Part shown: positions 49,896 through 58,241 of the stretch, one piece after another
Layout of the letters: each line of letters starts with the position of its first letter
Position numbering within the stretch: the first letter of the stretch is position 1
From: an uncultured Sphingopyxis sp.
GTDB taxonomy: Bacteria > Pseudomonadota > Alphaproteobacteria > Sphingomonadales > Sphingomonadaceae
Assembly (NCBI RefSeq): GCF_900078365.1
Contig: NZ_LT598653.1
Span: 3,481,501-3,545,500, forward strand
Length of the DNA stretch: 64,000 nt
Direction: 5' to 3'
Program-made: the position numbers and the translations under genes
Notes under the pieces: generated by a model
The model's database searches: none
Seen by the model: only the letters and a program-made list of their open reading frames with translations
What the model was told of the DNA's origin: nothing

Positions 49896-52800
49896 TCAAT
49901 CTCCGGTCGCGATCAGGGTGAAGGGCGCCCATGCGGCGGGGTGCGCCCAGTCGCTGGTCCAGCCTTCGACCGCCGATCCATCTTCGCGCTTCCCCGTACG
50001 GATCGCGCGCATGGCGGATTGTAGCGCCCGTGCTTTTCCCGCGCCGGGATTTCGCTTTGCGCTGCGAAGTGTTTCGACCGTGAGCGCCGCGGTGACCTTG
50101 TCGTCGACCCGCCATCGGCTCGCGAGCAGCGCATCGGCGCCGGCATAAAGGAAAGAGCGGGCAAGCGCCGACAGCGCCTGGCCGCCACCGGCGCCCTGGG
50201 TCGTGCCCGTGTTGCACGCCGACAGGATGATCCACTCGGCCGCGAGGTCGAGCTCGGCCGCCTCGGCGGCGGTCAGGATGCCGTCGTCGGCGGTGGTCGC
50301 GCGCTCCGGCGGGGTGAAGATCAAGCCGGGCTCGGCGAAGCCTTCGATCTCGCCGGGCAGGACTCCGTGCGTCGCGAAGGCGACGATCCGCGCGTCGCGC
50401 AAGCGGCCGTCCGTGCGGACCGCCGCCTCGGTCGCGTCGCGGCCGAGATGGATCGACGCCGTATCCGCGCCCAATATGCGCGCCATCGCGTTCAACTCGA
50501 CCTCGGTTCCGGGGAGCGAGCGGAGCGCGCGCAGCCGCGCGGGATCGGCGAGCGCGGGGCCGGCCGCACCGGCCTGCGGCGACAGGTCCGCGTTCACGGC
50601 GCGCTTGCCGCCGACTTCGGCGAGCGCGGGCGCGCCATAGCCGATGAAGGGAAGCGTGCCGCGCTTTGCCGGTTGCTGCCGGCCGATCCGCAGCGATTCG
50701 ACCGACGGCAGGTTGACGATCGCGAACCGGTCGCCGAGCCACGGGGTCGCTGCGAGCGCCGTGCCGGTGTCTTCGCCCTGGGGTTCGGCGGTGATGAAGG
50801 CCGCGAAGGGAAGATCGGCGAGCGGTCCCGAGGTCGTCACATAGAGCGTCTTCACATCCCCGAGCAGATCCTCGTGCGGCTGGACGAGGAAGCGATAGAG
50901 GTCCCAGGCATAGCGGCGCTCGAACAGCGGCGACGCCGTCCATATCCCCGAACAGGTTTGCGGGTCGACCTCGCAGCGGAACGCTTCGATCGTCCCGCGC
51001 AGATAGGATTGCAGCCGCGGCACCGCATTCCAACCGGCGCCCTGGGGCGTGACGACGAAGGTGAAATCATAAAGCTCGCCCTCGGTGACGAGCAGCAGCG
51101 CCTCGCCGGGACGCAGGCGGCGGCGCACCTCGTCCTCGCTCAGCGACTGCGGGACCGCGAGCCGCGCATAGTCGGGATGGGCGCGGCGCAACCGCGCCTC
51201 TACTCCGGCGAGTTCGCGGCCGAGCGTGCCGATCCGGTCCTTCGCATCGGCCGCCGCGCCGGGCGCGCCGATCATCGCGGCGCCGAGGGTGCGGTTAAGA
51301 TCGCGGATTTCCGAAGCAATATCCTGCTGGCGGCGCACCAGCCGGGCAAGCGGCGTGTCGCCGAGCGCCTCGCGCGCGACGATTCCGGCGAGCGCGCGGG
51401 TCGCGGCACTCGACGCCGAATCCTGCGCGATGCGGAAGGATTCGGCGCGCAGCGCGTCTTCCTTGCTGCGGACGACCGTCGCATGGTTGGCGTTGAGGGT
51501 CAGCGCAAGCGCGAAGACTCCCGCGCCCGGGCGGCCGGACCAGTCGTCGTCGCTGATTGCGGCGGCGACCGCGCGCTCTCCCGCGGTGGCTCCCGATACA
51601 TCGGCCGCCGACAGAACGCGCGTCCGCTCGTCGCGTGCGCGCGCAACCGCGCTGCGTATCAGCGCGACATATTCTTCCGATTCGGGCGCCTTCCGCGCGA
51701 GCGAACGCGCAAGCGCCATCGATGCGATCGCGACATAGGGATGGCCGGGATCGAGCGTGTCGGTCGCGAACGCCAGCGCGCGGCGCTGATAGGCGATCGC
51801 CTCATCATGCTTGCCCTGCTTGGTCAGGATCGCGCCCATCCGCCCGAGGTCGCCGATGCTCTCCTCGCGGTTGCGTTCGGGCAGTGCCGATCGCAGCGCG
51901 ATGACGCGCGCCTGCAGCGCGCTCGCCTCGTCATATTTTCCGCCCCTGGTCAGCAGGCCGACGAGATTCCCGAGCGAGCGGAGCGTGTCGGGATTGCCGG
52001 GCCCGAGGTGGCGCTCGCGGATCGCGATCGCCTGACGCAACCGCACTTCGGCTTCGAGCGCCTTGTCCTGCCGGTCGAGGTTGTTCGACAACAGCGCGAG
52101 CGTGCGAGCGGTTTCGAGGCTGCCGCGCCCCTTGGTGCGGACAAGGATGTCGAGGTTGCGGCGATAGATCGCCTCGGCGCCCGCGACATCGCCCATCTCC
52201 TCGAGGTTCAGCGCAAAGCCGTTATACTCCTCGACGACGAAGGGATCCTCGTCGCCGAGCGCCGCCTTGCCATGATCGATCGCCTTCTGCAGCGCCGCCG
52301 AGGCTTCGGCGCGGCGGCGCTGCCCGGCGAGTATTTCGCCGAGCGTGCCCCATGCCGCCGACAGCGATCGGCCTTCCCCGTCCAGCGGCTCCACCAGCTC
52401 GATCGCATGGCGGGCGTGGCTCTCGGCGGCGCCATACCGGCCGCGCGCCGACAGCACGAGCGCGAGGCGCCGCAGCGCCGCCGAACGGGCCTTGGCGTCG
52501 CCCAGCCGTTCGCGGATGGCGACGGCATCGCGCATCAGCGTTTCGGCCGTGTCGGCGCGCCCCGTGAGGTAGAGGATGTTGGCGAGCAGTTCCTTGTCGG
52601 TCGCCGCCGCGGCAGGGCCGGCGTCTGCCGCGCGCCGCGCCATGCGCGCACGGACCGCGGCCTCCGCCCTGACGAATATGCCGCGGTCGATGAGCCGACG
52701 GATTTCCTCGTCGCTGTCGGCGGACAACGCAGCGTCAGCATGCGCCGGCGGGGCGGTGCCGGCCGCCGGGCGCATTTCGGCCTCGCGGCGAAGCATCGCT

Positions 52801-53654
52801 GCAAGCTGATAGAGCGAGGCGCGCGTATCGGCATGGTCGCGGCCGAGCGTTCGCGCCTGTATCGCATAAGCCTCTTCGGCGGTCGTCGAGGCTTCGTCGA
52901 TCTCGCCCTGCCGCGCCAGATAAAGCGAGAGGAGATAGAGTTCCTTGGCGGTTTCCGGGCTGTCGGGCGCCGTCGTTTCGGCGGCCGCCGCGACCTTGCG
53001 TCGCTGTGCCGCCGTGCGCTCGCGATAGGCCGACAGCGCCGTTTCGGCATCGGCGCGCAGCAATTGCAGCGCCGCCACCACCGCATCGCCTTCTCCGGGC
53101 ATCGCGCGGCCAGCCGCGATCCCCCGATCATAGGCGATGATCGCCTCCGGCAGGCGATCACGAGCTTCGAGGATGCGTCCCAGATTGCCCCATGCGGCAA
53201 TCAGCCGGTCGTCGGCCGGCCCCGGGGCGGCGAGCAGGTCGATGGCGCGGCCCGCCGCCGCTTCGGCTTCGGCATGGTCGCGGCGCTCGAGGAGGATGGA
53301 CGCCAGGCGGTTGAGGCTGCGGCCGGTCGCCCGGTCGTCGCCGAGCCGCTCGCGCGTCCGCACCGCCGCGCGGATCAAGGGCTCGGCCTCCCCGGCGCGC
53401 TTGGTCATGAGGAGCACGAACGCCAGCGTTTCGGCGTCGCCCGCGGCGGCGGCCGAGTCCGTCGTACCCGCCGCCTCATGCGCCTTCAGCCGGCCGCGCA
53501 GGATCGTTTCGGCCTCGGGATATTTGCGGGCTGCGACCAGTGCCTGGATCGCGGCGCCGTCCGCCGGCGCAGCGACCTGCGCCCGAAGCGCACCGGCCTG
53601 CACCGTCATCGCGATGCAGGCCAGCCAGCAAAGGCAGTGGACGACGCGAAGCAA
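49896..53654 (-). CDS. Secreted TPR-CHAT domain protein
   Basis: A 1252-residue protein. A signal peptide (LRVVHCLCWLACIAMTVQA) starts at a TTG preceded by GGGGGAA. Residues about 40-800 hold many tetratricopeptide repeats of the TPR_12 type (for example AEAIYRRNLDILVR and EAEVRLRQAIAIRERHLG). A coiled-coil-like linker leads to a CHAT caspase-like domain from about 850, with the catalytic His in VAFATHGVLPG near 1095 and Cys in ILSACNTGT near 1146. The dyad is intact. It is divergent from lacI. Its substrate is unknown and it may be periplasmic or surface-exposed. Confidence 0.87.
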   Translation of the reverse strand: MLRVVHCLCWLACIAMTVQAGALRAQVAAPADGAAIQALVAARKYPEAETILRGRLKAHEAAGTTDSAAAAGDAETLAFVLLMTKRAGEAEPLIRAAVRTRERLGDDRATGRSLNRLASILLERRDHAEAEAAAGRAIDLLAAPGPADDRLIAAWGNLGRILEARDRLPEAIIAYDRGIAAGRAMPGEGDAVVAALQLLRADAETALSAYRERTAAQRRKVAAAAETTAPDSPETAKELYLLSLYLARQGEIDEASTTAEEAYAIQARTLGRDHADTRASLYQLAAMLRREAEMRPAAGTAPPAHADAALSADSDEEIRRLIDRGIFVRAEAAVRARMARRAADAGPAAAATDKELLANILYLTGRADTAETLMRDAVAIRERLGDAKARSAALRRLALVLSARGRYGAAESHARHAIELVEPLDGEGRSLSAAWGTLGEILAGQRRRAEASAALQKAIDHGKAALGDEDPFVVEEYNGFALNLEEMGDVAGAEAIYRRNLDILVRTKGRGSLETARTLALLSNNLDRQDKALEAEVRLRQAIAIRERHLGPGNPDTLRSLGNLVGLLTRGGKYDEASALQARVIALRSALPERNREESIGDLGRMGAILTKQGKHDEAIAYQRRALAFATDTLDPGHPYVAIASMALARSLARKAPESEEYVALIRSAVARARDERTRVLSAADVSGATAGERAVAAAISDDDWSGRPGAGVFALALTLNANHATVVRSKEDALRAESFRIAQDSASSAATRALAGIVAREALGDTPLARLVRRQQDIASEIRDLNRTLGAAMIGAPGAAADAKDRIGTLGRELAGVEARLRRAHPDYARLAVPQSLSEDEVRRRLRPGEALLLVTEGELYDFTFVVTPQGAGWNAVPRLQSYLRGTIEAFRCEVDPQTCSGIWTASPLFERRYAWDLYRFLVQPHEDLLGDVKTLYVTTSGPLADLPFAAFITAEPQGEDTGTALAATPWLGDRFAIVNLPSVESLRIGRQQPAKRGTLPFIGYGAPALAEVGGKRAVNADLSPQAGAAGPALADPARLRALRSLPGTEVELNAMARILGADTASIHLGRDATEAAVRTDGRLRDARIVAFATHGVLPGEIEGFAEPGLIFTPPERATTADDGILTAAEAAELDLAAEWIILSACNTGTTQGAGGGQALSALARSFLYAGADALLASRWRVDDKVTAALTVETLRSAKRNPGAGKARALQSAMRAIRTGKREDGSAVEGWTSDWAHPAAWAPFTLIATGD

Positions 53655-53852
53655 GCGATTCCCCCAATTTGACCGCCGATCGATCGGGAAGGTTCGTTGG
53701 GCTGGAACAGTCCGACGCCGAATTGGTTCCCGGCCGCCCCCCCCTCCTTGTGGTGACGGAGGGTTGAAAAGGCGGACATATTGGATTCGGGCGGCGGCCG
53801 AAACCGCACCGCGCAATTGACAACGAAGGACAATCCGGTCACGAGCTGAAGC

Positions 53853-56024
53853 ATGGCTCAGGGAGGAAAGCGCTCGACAAGCATTGATGTCGCCAGGCTG
53901 GCTCAAGTGTCGCCGAAAAGCGTGTCGCGCGTCTTCAACAACGAACCGCATATCTCGCCCGCATTGCGCAAAAAAGTGCTCCGCGCGGCCAAGGAACTCA
54001 ACTACCATCCCAATGTTCTTGCGCAGGGCCTTGTCCGGCGGCAATCCTATCTCATCGGTCTGATCTATGAAAAGCCGAGCCCGAGCTATGTGGTCGAACT
54101 GCAGCGGGGCGCGCTCGAACGATTGCATGGCGGACGCTACCGCCTGATCGTGCTGCCGGTCGAATCGGTCATGGACCGCCCCCGCGAAGTGGTGAGCCTC
54201 GTACGATCCGCGGCACTGGACGGCGTGATCCTCGCACCACCGGCATCCGACCACCCCGAGATTCTCGACGGACTGATGAACGCGCACATTCCTTTCGCCC
54301 GGATTGCGCCCCAGTCGCGCCTCGACGTCGGCCTGTCGACGGCGATGGATGACATCGCCGCGGCGCGCGAGATCGCTGCTCATGTCATCGGGCTCGGACA
54401 CCGGACGATCGCGATCATCATGGGCGATCCGGCCCACGCGGCCAGCGGCCAGCGCCTGATCGGCTATCGCCAGGCGTTCGACGCCAAGGGGCTGTCGCAG
54501 CGGCCCGAACTTATCGAAACCGGCGATTTCAGCTTTGAATCGGGCTATGAAGCGACCAAGCGACTGCTGTCGCGCAAGCTGCGGCCAACCGCCATATTGG
54601 CGCAGAATGACGACATGGCGGTGGGCGCCATGTCCGCGGCGCGCGAACTGGGTTTCGACGTTCCCGCCGATCTCACGGTCGTCGGCTTCGACGATTCGGA
54701 GATCGCCCGCGTGGTGTGGCCGCGCCTCACGACGATCCGCCAACCTGTCATGGAAATGGCGAAGACCGCGACCGACATGCTGCTTCGCGAACTCGCGGGC
54801 GAGGATCCGGGAACGATGGTCATCCATGCGCATGCGTTCGTCGACCGGTTGACCATGCTGCCCGAGCTGGGCCGCACCGCCGCCGAGCTCGTCCTAGCCG
54901 AAGAGCGGGTTTGCGCACCATCGAGCATGGTTCGACGGGCCTCGCGCAAAAAGGAGCAGCGGCCCTTCAAGAGAAGAGCCGCTGCCATGTTTCGGGGGAT
55001 GCCGAAATCAGAAGTTGAATTTCACCCCGCCGTAGATCCGCCGCGAACCCGATTCATAGCGGAAGGGCAGTTCGGGAAACTGCAGATAGACGCTGGTGTC
55101 GGCCTTGGTGATGTTGATCGCTTCGGCGAAGACCTCGAAATTGTCGGTGATCTTGTAACTGATCTGGCCGTCGAGCTGACCATAGGATTTTTGGTAGATG
55201 CCAAGCGTTCTTGTCGTCGTCCCGTCGGCGAAGCCGAAGTTCCCGAGATATTGCTTCGAGCGCCAGCTGTACGAAGCGCGTGCGGCAAACCCATATTTCT
55301 CGAAGTAGATTTGCCCGTTCGCCGAATGCTTCGACACGCCCGGCAGGGGAAGATTGTCGCTGAAGTCGGTGCTGAAATCGGTGCTGGTGTCCGAGAAAGT
55401 ATAGTTGGCCGTAAAGCCCAGGCCGAAGTCGAAGGCATATTGCGCGGCGAGTTCGAACCCTTTCACCCGGCCGCCCGATCCATTCGCAGGCTGCGATACG
55501 GGCCCGAGCCGACCGCCGGCCTGATCGTTCACGAACACGGCGACGGTTTCGTTGACGATGAAACTGTCGACCTCCTTCCAGAACAAGCCGGCGGAGAGCA
55601 GTCCCTGATTTCCGAAATAATGCTCGAAACCGAGGTCGAATTGATAGGCGCGGAACGGATCGAGTTCGGCGTTGCCGCGGCTGCCATTGGTGAATTTGAA
55701 CAGATCGTCCGCGGGGTCGCGGGTAAATTGGGTAGCGAAACCCTGCCCGAGCGAAACCAGCGGCTGGCGGGCAACGACGCGGGCGGCCGAGAAGCGGACC
55801 TTGTCGCCTTCGCTGAGGTCGAAGACGGCATTCACGCTCGGCAGGAAGTCGGTGTAGCGCCGAACGACCCGGTCGGTGGTGAAATCGCGCAGCACCCCGT
55901 TCCAGCTGTCGGTTCCCCAATAGCTGGGATCGGCGCTGGCCGGCTGGTTCTGATCGACCGTCAGGCTGGTGTTGACGACGCGAAGCCCGACATTGACATG
56001 ATAGGGATCGTCGAGCCCGCCTAG
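53853..56024 (+). CDS. LacI family regulator with no stop at the normal end
   Basis: The LacI part spans residues about 1-345: the helix-turn-helix TSIDVARLAQVSPKSVSRVFN, the hinge HPNVLAQGLVRR and a sugar-binding core ending VIHAHAFVDRLTMLPELGR. No in-frame stop follows, and the frame runs on for some 375 residues that are exactly antisense to the TonB receptor gene and its terminator. A TAG in the +1 frame at 54895-54897 would end the protein near residue 347, so a single-base change is likely. Its probable targets are the divergent receptor and GH3 genes, where two matching operators lie. Confidence 0.8.
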   Translation: MAQGGKRSTSIDVARLAQVSPKSVSRVFNNEPHISPALRKKVLRAAKELNYHPNVLAQGLVRRQSYLIGLIYEKPSPSYVVELQRGALERLHGGRYRLIVLPVESVMDRPREVVSLVRSAALDGVILAPPASDHPEILDGLMNAHIPFARIAPQSRLDVGLSTAMDDIAAAREIAAHVIGLGHRTIAIIMGDPAHAASGQRLIGYRQAFDAKGLSQRPELIETGDFSFESGYEATKRLLSRKLRPTAILAQNDDMAVGAMSAARELGFDVPADLTVVGFDDSEIARVVWPRLTTIRQPVMEMAKTATDMLLRELAGEDPGTMVIHAHAFVDRLTMLPELGRTAAELVLAEERVCAPSSMVRRASRKKEQRPFKRRAAAMFRGMPKSEVEFHPAVDPPRTRFIAEGQFGKLQIDAGVGLGDVDRFGEDLEIVGDLVTDLAVELTIGFLVDAKRSCRRPVGEAEVPEILLRAPAVRSACGKPIFLEVDLPVRRMLRHARQGKIVAEVGAEIGAGVRESIVGRKAQAEVEGILRGEFEPFHPAARSIRRLRYGPEPTAGLIVHEHGDGFVDDETVDLLPEQAGGEQSLISEIMLETEVELIGAERIEFGVAAAAIGEFEQIVRGVAGKLGSETLPERNQRLAGNDAGGREADLVAFAEVEDGIHARQEVGVAPNDPVGGEIAQHPVPAVGSPIAGIGAGRLVLIDRQAGVDDAKPDIDMIGIVEPA
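54946..54985 (-). terminator. Intrinsic terminator of the TonB receptor gene
   Basis: On the minus strand GCAGCGGC and GCCGCTGC form a perfect 8-bp stem with a 14-nt loop, followed by TCCTTTTT. It is 23 bp after the receptor stop and lies inside the extended lacI reading frame. Confidence 0.78.
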
Positions 56025-57992
56025 GTCGGCCATGACATAGCCCGACTTCGTCTCCTCCTTGACCCGATAGGTCTGCAGGGGGTCGGCGAAGAAGCTGAAC
56101 GGCGTGTCGGGATAGAGCGACTGGATCCATTGCAGGGCATTGGTCATCTGTGACCGGTCGGCCACGAGGACGGTGTCGCCCGCGACATGGCCGCCGCCGG
56201 CAAAATTGTCGATCGTCTCGACCCGCTCGGGATTGCTCGTCAAAGTCTGATAGGGGGTGATCAAGGCCGGCGAGTTGCCGAAACGGGTGCATCCGGCAAA
56301 GGCCGCGGGCTTGTTCGCTTCGGGCAGATCGCAAATCTTGTAGCCGATCGCCCCGTCCTGAAAATAACCATAGGGCGTCCAGTTGTACGAGAAGCCGGGC
56401 ACGCGCTCGGCTTCGGGGATCGCGGTCGCGTCGAGCTCGCCCTTGCCGCTGTAATCGGCGAGATAGCGGCCCGAGGTGAAATCGACCGTGCGCTGACCAT
56501 AGCGAAAACCCGCGCTCAGCGTGATCGTGTTCGTGTCGCTGTCATCGACGTCATAGCCGAAGTCGGCGCGGATCGAATGTCCCTTGATGTCGGACCGGTC
56601 GCCAAAGGCCCAATGCGATTTGAAGAAGCCGTAGGCCGGATTGCTGAACAGGTCCTGCGGGCTGCCCGGCGCGATGCCGAAGCTGGGAAAATCACCGTTC
56701 TTATATGTGAAATCGAAGGTCGCCGGCGCCGCCGGATTGGGAATGAACCCCGGCTGCGGCCCCGACGTGCCGGGACCGCGGACGCCATAGGCAGTGAAGC
56801 GCACGTCGTTGTTCGCCACCTCGCGGCCCATCTTGGACGAGGAATAATCGGCCATGATCGACGCGCGGAAGTTGGTGTCATTGTCCCAGTCGATTCCGAA
56901 CTGGAGATTGTCCGACTTGATCTTCGAGACGTCGACGAACGAAATGACCTCGGCCGACTGCGCGCGCACGGTCCCATCGGTCAGGACGCCGTTTTCGTTG
57001 ATATTGTAACTGCCCACCAGCCCCTGCGATTCGCCCTGCCCGAAGGGGAATTTCACCGACGCCTCGCGCGTGTCGATCTTCAGGTCCGAATGGAAATATT
57101 GCGCGCTGACCTCGAGTTCGTCGGTCGGCTTGAAATTGACCCCGAGCGACGCGCCCCACCGCCGGCGATATTGGTCGCGGTCGGTGATATAGCGATATTC
57201 GGGCGCATAATAGTTGGTCGGCACGGTCGCGGTGTCGCGGCGCCCCTCGGCAAAGGCCCAGTTGCCGCGGTTGTCGCCACCCAGGACATTGACGTGATTG
57301 TTCGTCTGTTCGTAGCTGAACGATGCGATGATCCCGAGCCGGTCGTTGAAATTATAGCCGAGCACCGCCGCGCCGGCGGGTTCCCAGCCGCCGATTTCGC
57401 TGCCCTTGCTCATCTTGAAATTGCCGGCAACCGTCAGGCCGTCCCGCAAGTCCAGCGGGTTGCGGGTCTTGAGGTTGACGATGCCGCCCAAACCGCCTTC
57501 GAGAAGCGAGGCATTGGGCGACTTGAAAACCTCGATGCCGCCGATCAGTTCGGACGGAACGCCTTCGAGGCTGTCGTTGCGGTTATAATTGCCCTCGCCG
57601 ACCTTATAGACTTCGAGCCCGCTGACGAAAAGTTCGCCGTTCAGCAGCGTCACATTCTGCTCGAGGCCGCGAATGCGGACCTTCGACCCCTGCCCATTTT
57701 CGCGGTCGATCTGAATTCCGGGGAGGCGTTGCAGCGATTCGGCCACATTCTGGTCGGGGAATTTCCCGATGTCCTCGGCCGTCACCGATTCGATGATCAG
57801 GTTGGAATCGCGCTTGGCATTCAGCGCATTTTCCAGCGACGCGCGAAAGCCGGTCACGACGATTTCGGCTTCCGCGCCGTCGCCGGCCGCCGGTTCGGAT
57901 TGCGCAGACGCCGGCGATGCGGCCAATCCCATCGCCAAGACCGATGCCGCCGCAAACAACATCCTCCGATGGCGCAAAGTCCCGCTGATCAT
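55008..57992 (-). CDS. TonB-dependent receptor, carbohydrate type
   Basis: A 994-residue outer-membrane receptor of the large Xanthomonas/Caulobacter type. A signal peptide ends ASPASAQ. The plug has EIVVTGFRASLENAL, EDIGKFPDQNVAESLQRLPGI and IRGLEQNVTLLNG; the barrel ends IYGGVKFNF. Genes of this type linked to glycosidases and LacI regulators import oligosaccharides. The ATG giving MISGTLRHRR is chosen because GGGAGGG lies six bases upstream; two other starts are nearby. It is divergent from GH3. Confidence 0.93.
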   Translation of the reverse strand: MISGTLRHRRMLFAAASVLAMGLAASPASAQSEPAAGDGAEAEIVVTGFRASLENALNAKRDSNLIIESVTAEDIGKFPDQNVAESLQRLPGIQIDRENGQGSKVRIRGLEQNVTLLNGELFVSGLEVYKVGEGNYNRNDSLEGVPSELIGGIEVFKSPNASLLEGGLGGIVNLKTRNPLDLRDGLTVAGNFKMSKGSEIGGWEPAGAAVLGYNFNDRLGIIASFSYEQTNNHVNVLGGDNRGNWAFAEGRRDTATVPTNYYAPEYRYITDRDQYRRRWGASLGVNFKPTDELEVSAQYFHSDLKIDTREASVKFPFGQGESQGLVGSYNINENGVLTDGTVRAQSAEVISFVDVSKIKSDNLQFGIDWDNDTNFRASIMADYSSSKMGREVANNDVRFTAYGVRGPGTSGPQPGFIPNPAAPATFDFTYKNGDFPSFGIAPGSPQDLFSNPAYGFFKSHWAFGDRSDIKGHSIRADFGYDVDDSDTNTITLSAGFRYGQRTVDFTSGRYLADYSGKGELDATAIPEAERVPGFSYNWTPYGYFQDGAIGYKICDLPEANKPAAFAGCTRFGNSPALITPYQTLTSNPERVETIDNFAGGGHVAGDTVLVADRSQMTNALQWIQSLYPDTPFSFFADPLQTYRVKEETKSGYVMADLGGLDDPYHVNVGLRVVNTSLTVDQNQPASADPSYWGTDSWNGVLRDFTTDRVVRRYTDFLPSVNAVFDLSEGDKVRFSAARVVARQPLVSLGQGFATQFTRDPADDLFKFTNGSRGNAELDPFRAYQFDLGFEHYFGNQGLLSAGLFWKEVDSFIVNETVAVFVNDQAGGRLGPVSQPANGSGGRVKGFELAAQYAFDFGLGFTANYTFSDTSTDFSTDFSDNLPLPGVSKHSANGQIYFEKYGFAARASYSWRSKQYLGNFGFADGTTTRTLGIYQKSYGQLDGQISYKITDNFEVFAEAINITKADTSVYLQFPELPFRYESGSRRIYGGVKFNF

Positions 57993-58123
57993 ATCCATCC
58001 CTCCCAAACCGCATCTTGGTGTGCGGACAATGAAATCCTGGTCTCACGGGGACCGACTCGCCGACGCCGACAAGCAGACTCGAAGGGCGATCACCCCCGT
58101 GCCCCATTTTTGTTGCATATTTC

Positions 58124-58137
58124 TGTCAACGTTGTCA
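58124..58137. promoter_or_regulatory. LacI-type operator TGTCAA-CG-TTGTCA
   Basis: An inverted repeat with one mismatch to the second site. On the minus strand it overlaps TTGACA elements that may form the receptor promoter -35. Control by the nearby LacI protein is inferred. Confidence 0.6.
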
Positions 58138-58173
58138 AACAAACTTTCGAAATTGCCGGTATTTGAACTTTTT

Positions 58174-58191
58174 TATGTCAAGGTTGACATA
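58174..58191. promoter_or_regulatory. LacI-type operator TATGTCAAGGTTGACATA
   Basis: Perfect 8-bp arms around GG. It covers the likely -10 of the GH3 promoter (TTGAAC-N17-GACATA from 58163). The core TGTCAA-N2-TTGACA matches the other site 50 bp away. Confidence 0.68.
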
Positions 58192-58241
58192 GAGAGATTC
58201 GGTCCAATTCTGGCAAAAACGCCACGTCCGGAGAGGGATTT

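Noticed and set aside
49896..53654. A type III-E or gasdermin-type CHAT defence module
   Set aside because: No gRAMP, Cas, gasdermin or other defence partner is nearby, and the protein has a signal peptide.
50367..53672. A 1101-residue plus-strand open frame
   Set aside because: It is exactly antisense to the TPR-CHAT gene, which has clear domains and a catalytic dyad.
53655..54833. Extension of the CHAT frame upstream to 54833
   Set aside because: That part is antisense to lacI; the signal peptide and GGGGGAA site place the start at 53654.
56187..58166. A 659-residue plus-strand frame over the receptor gene
   Set aside because: It is antisense to the TonB receptor, whose plug and barrel motifs are clear.
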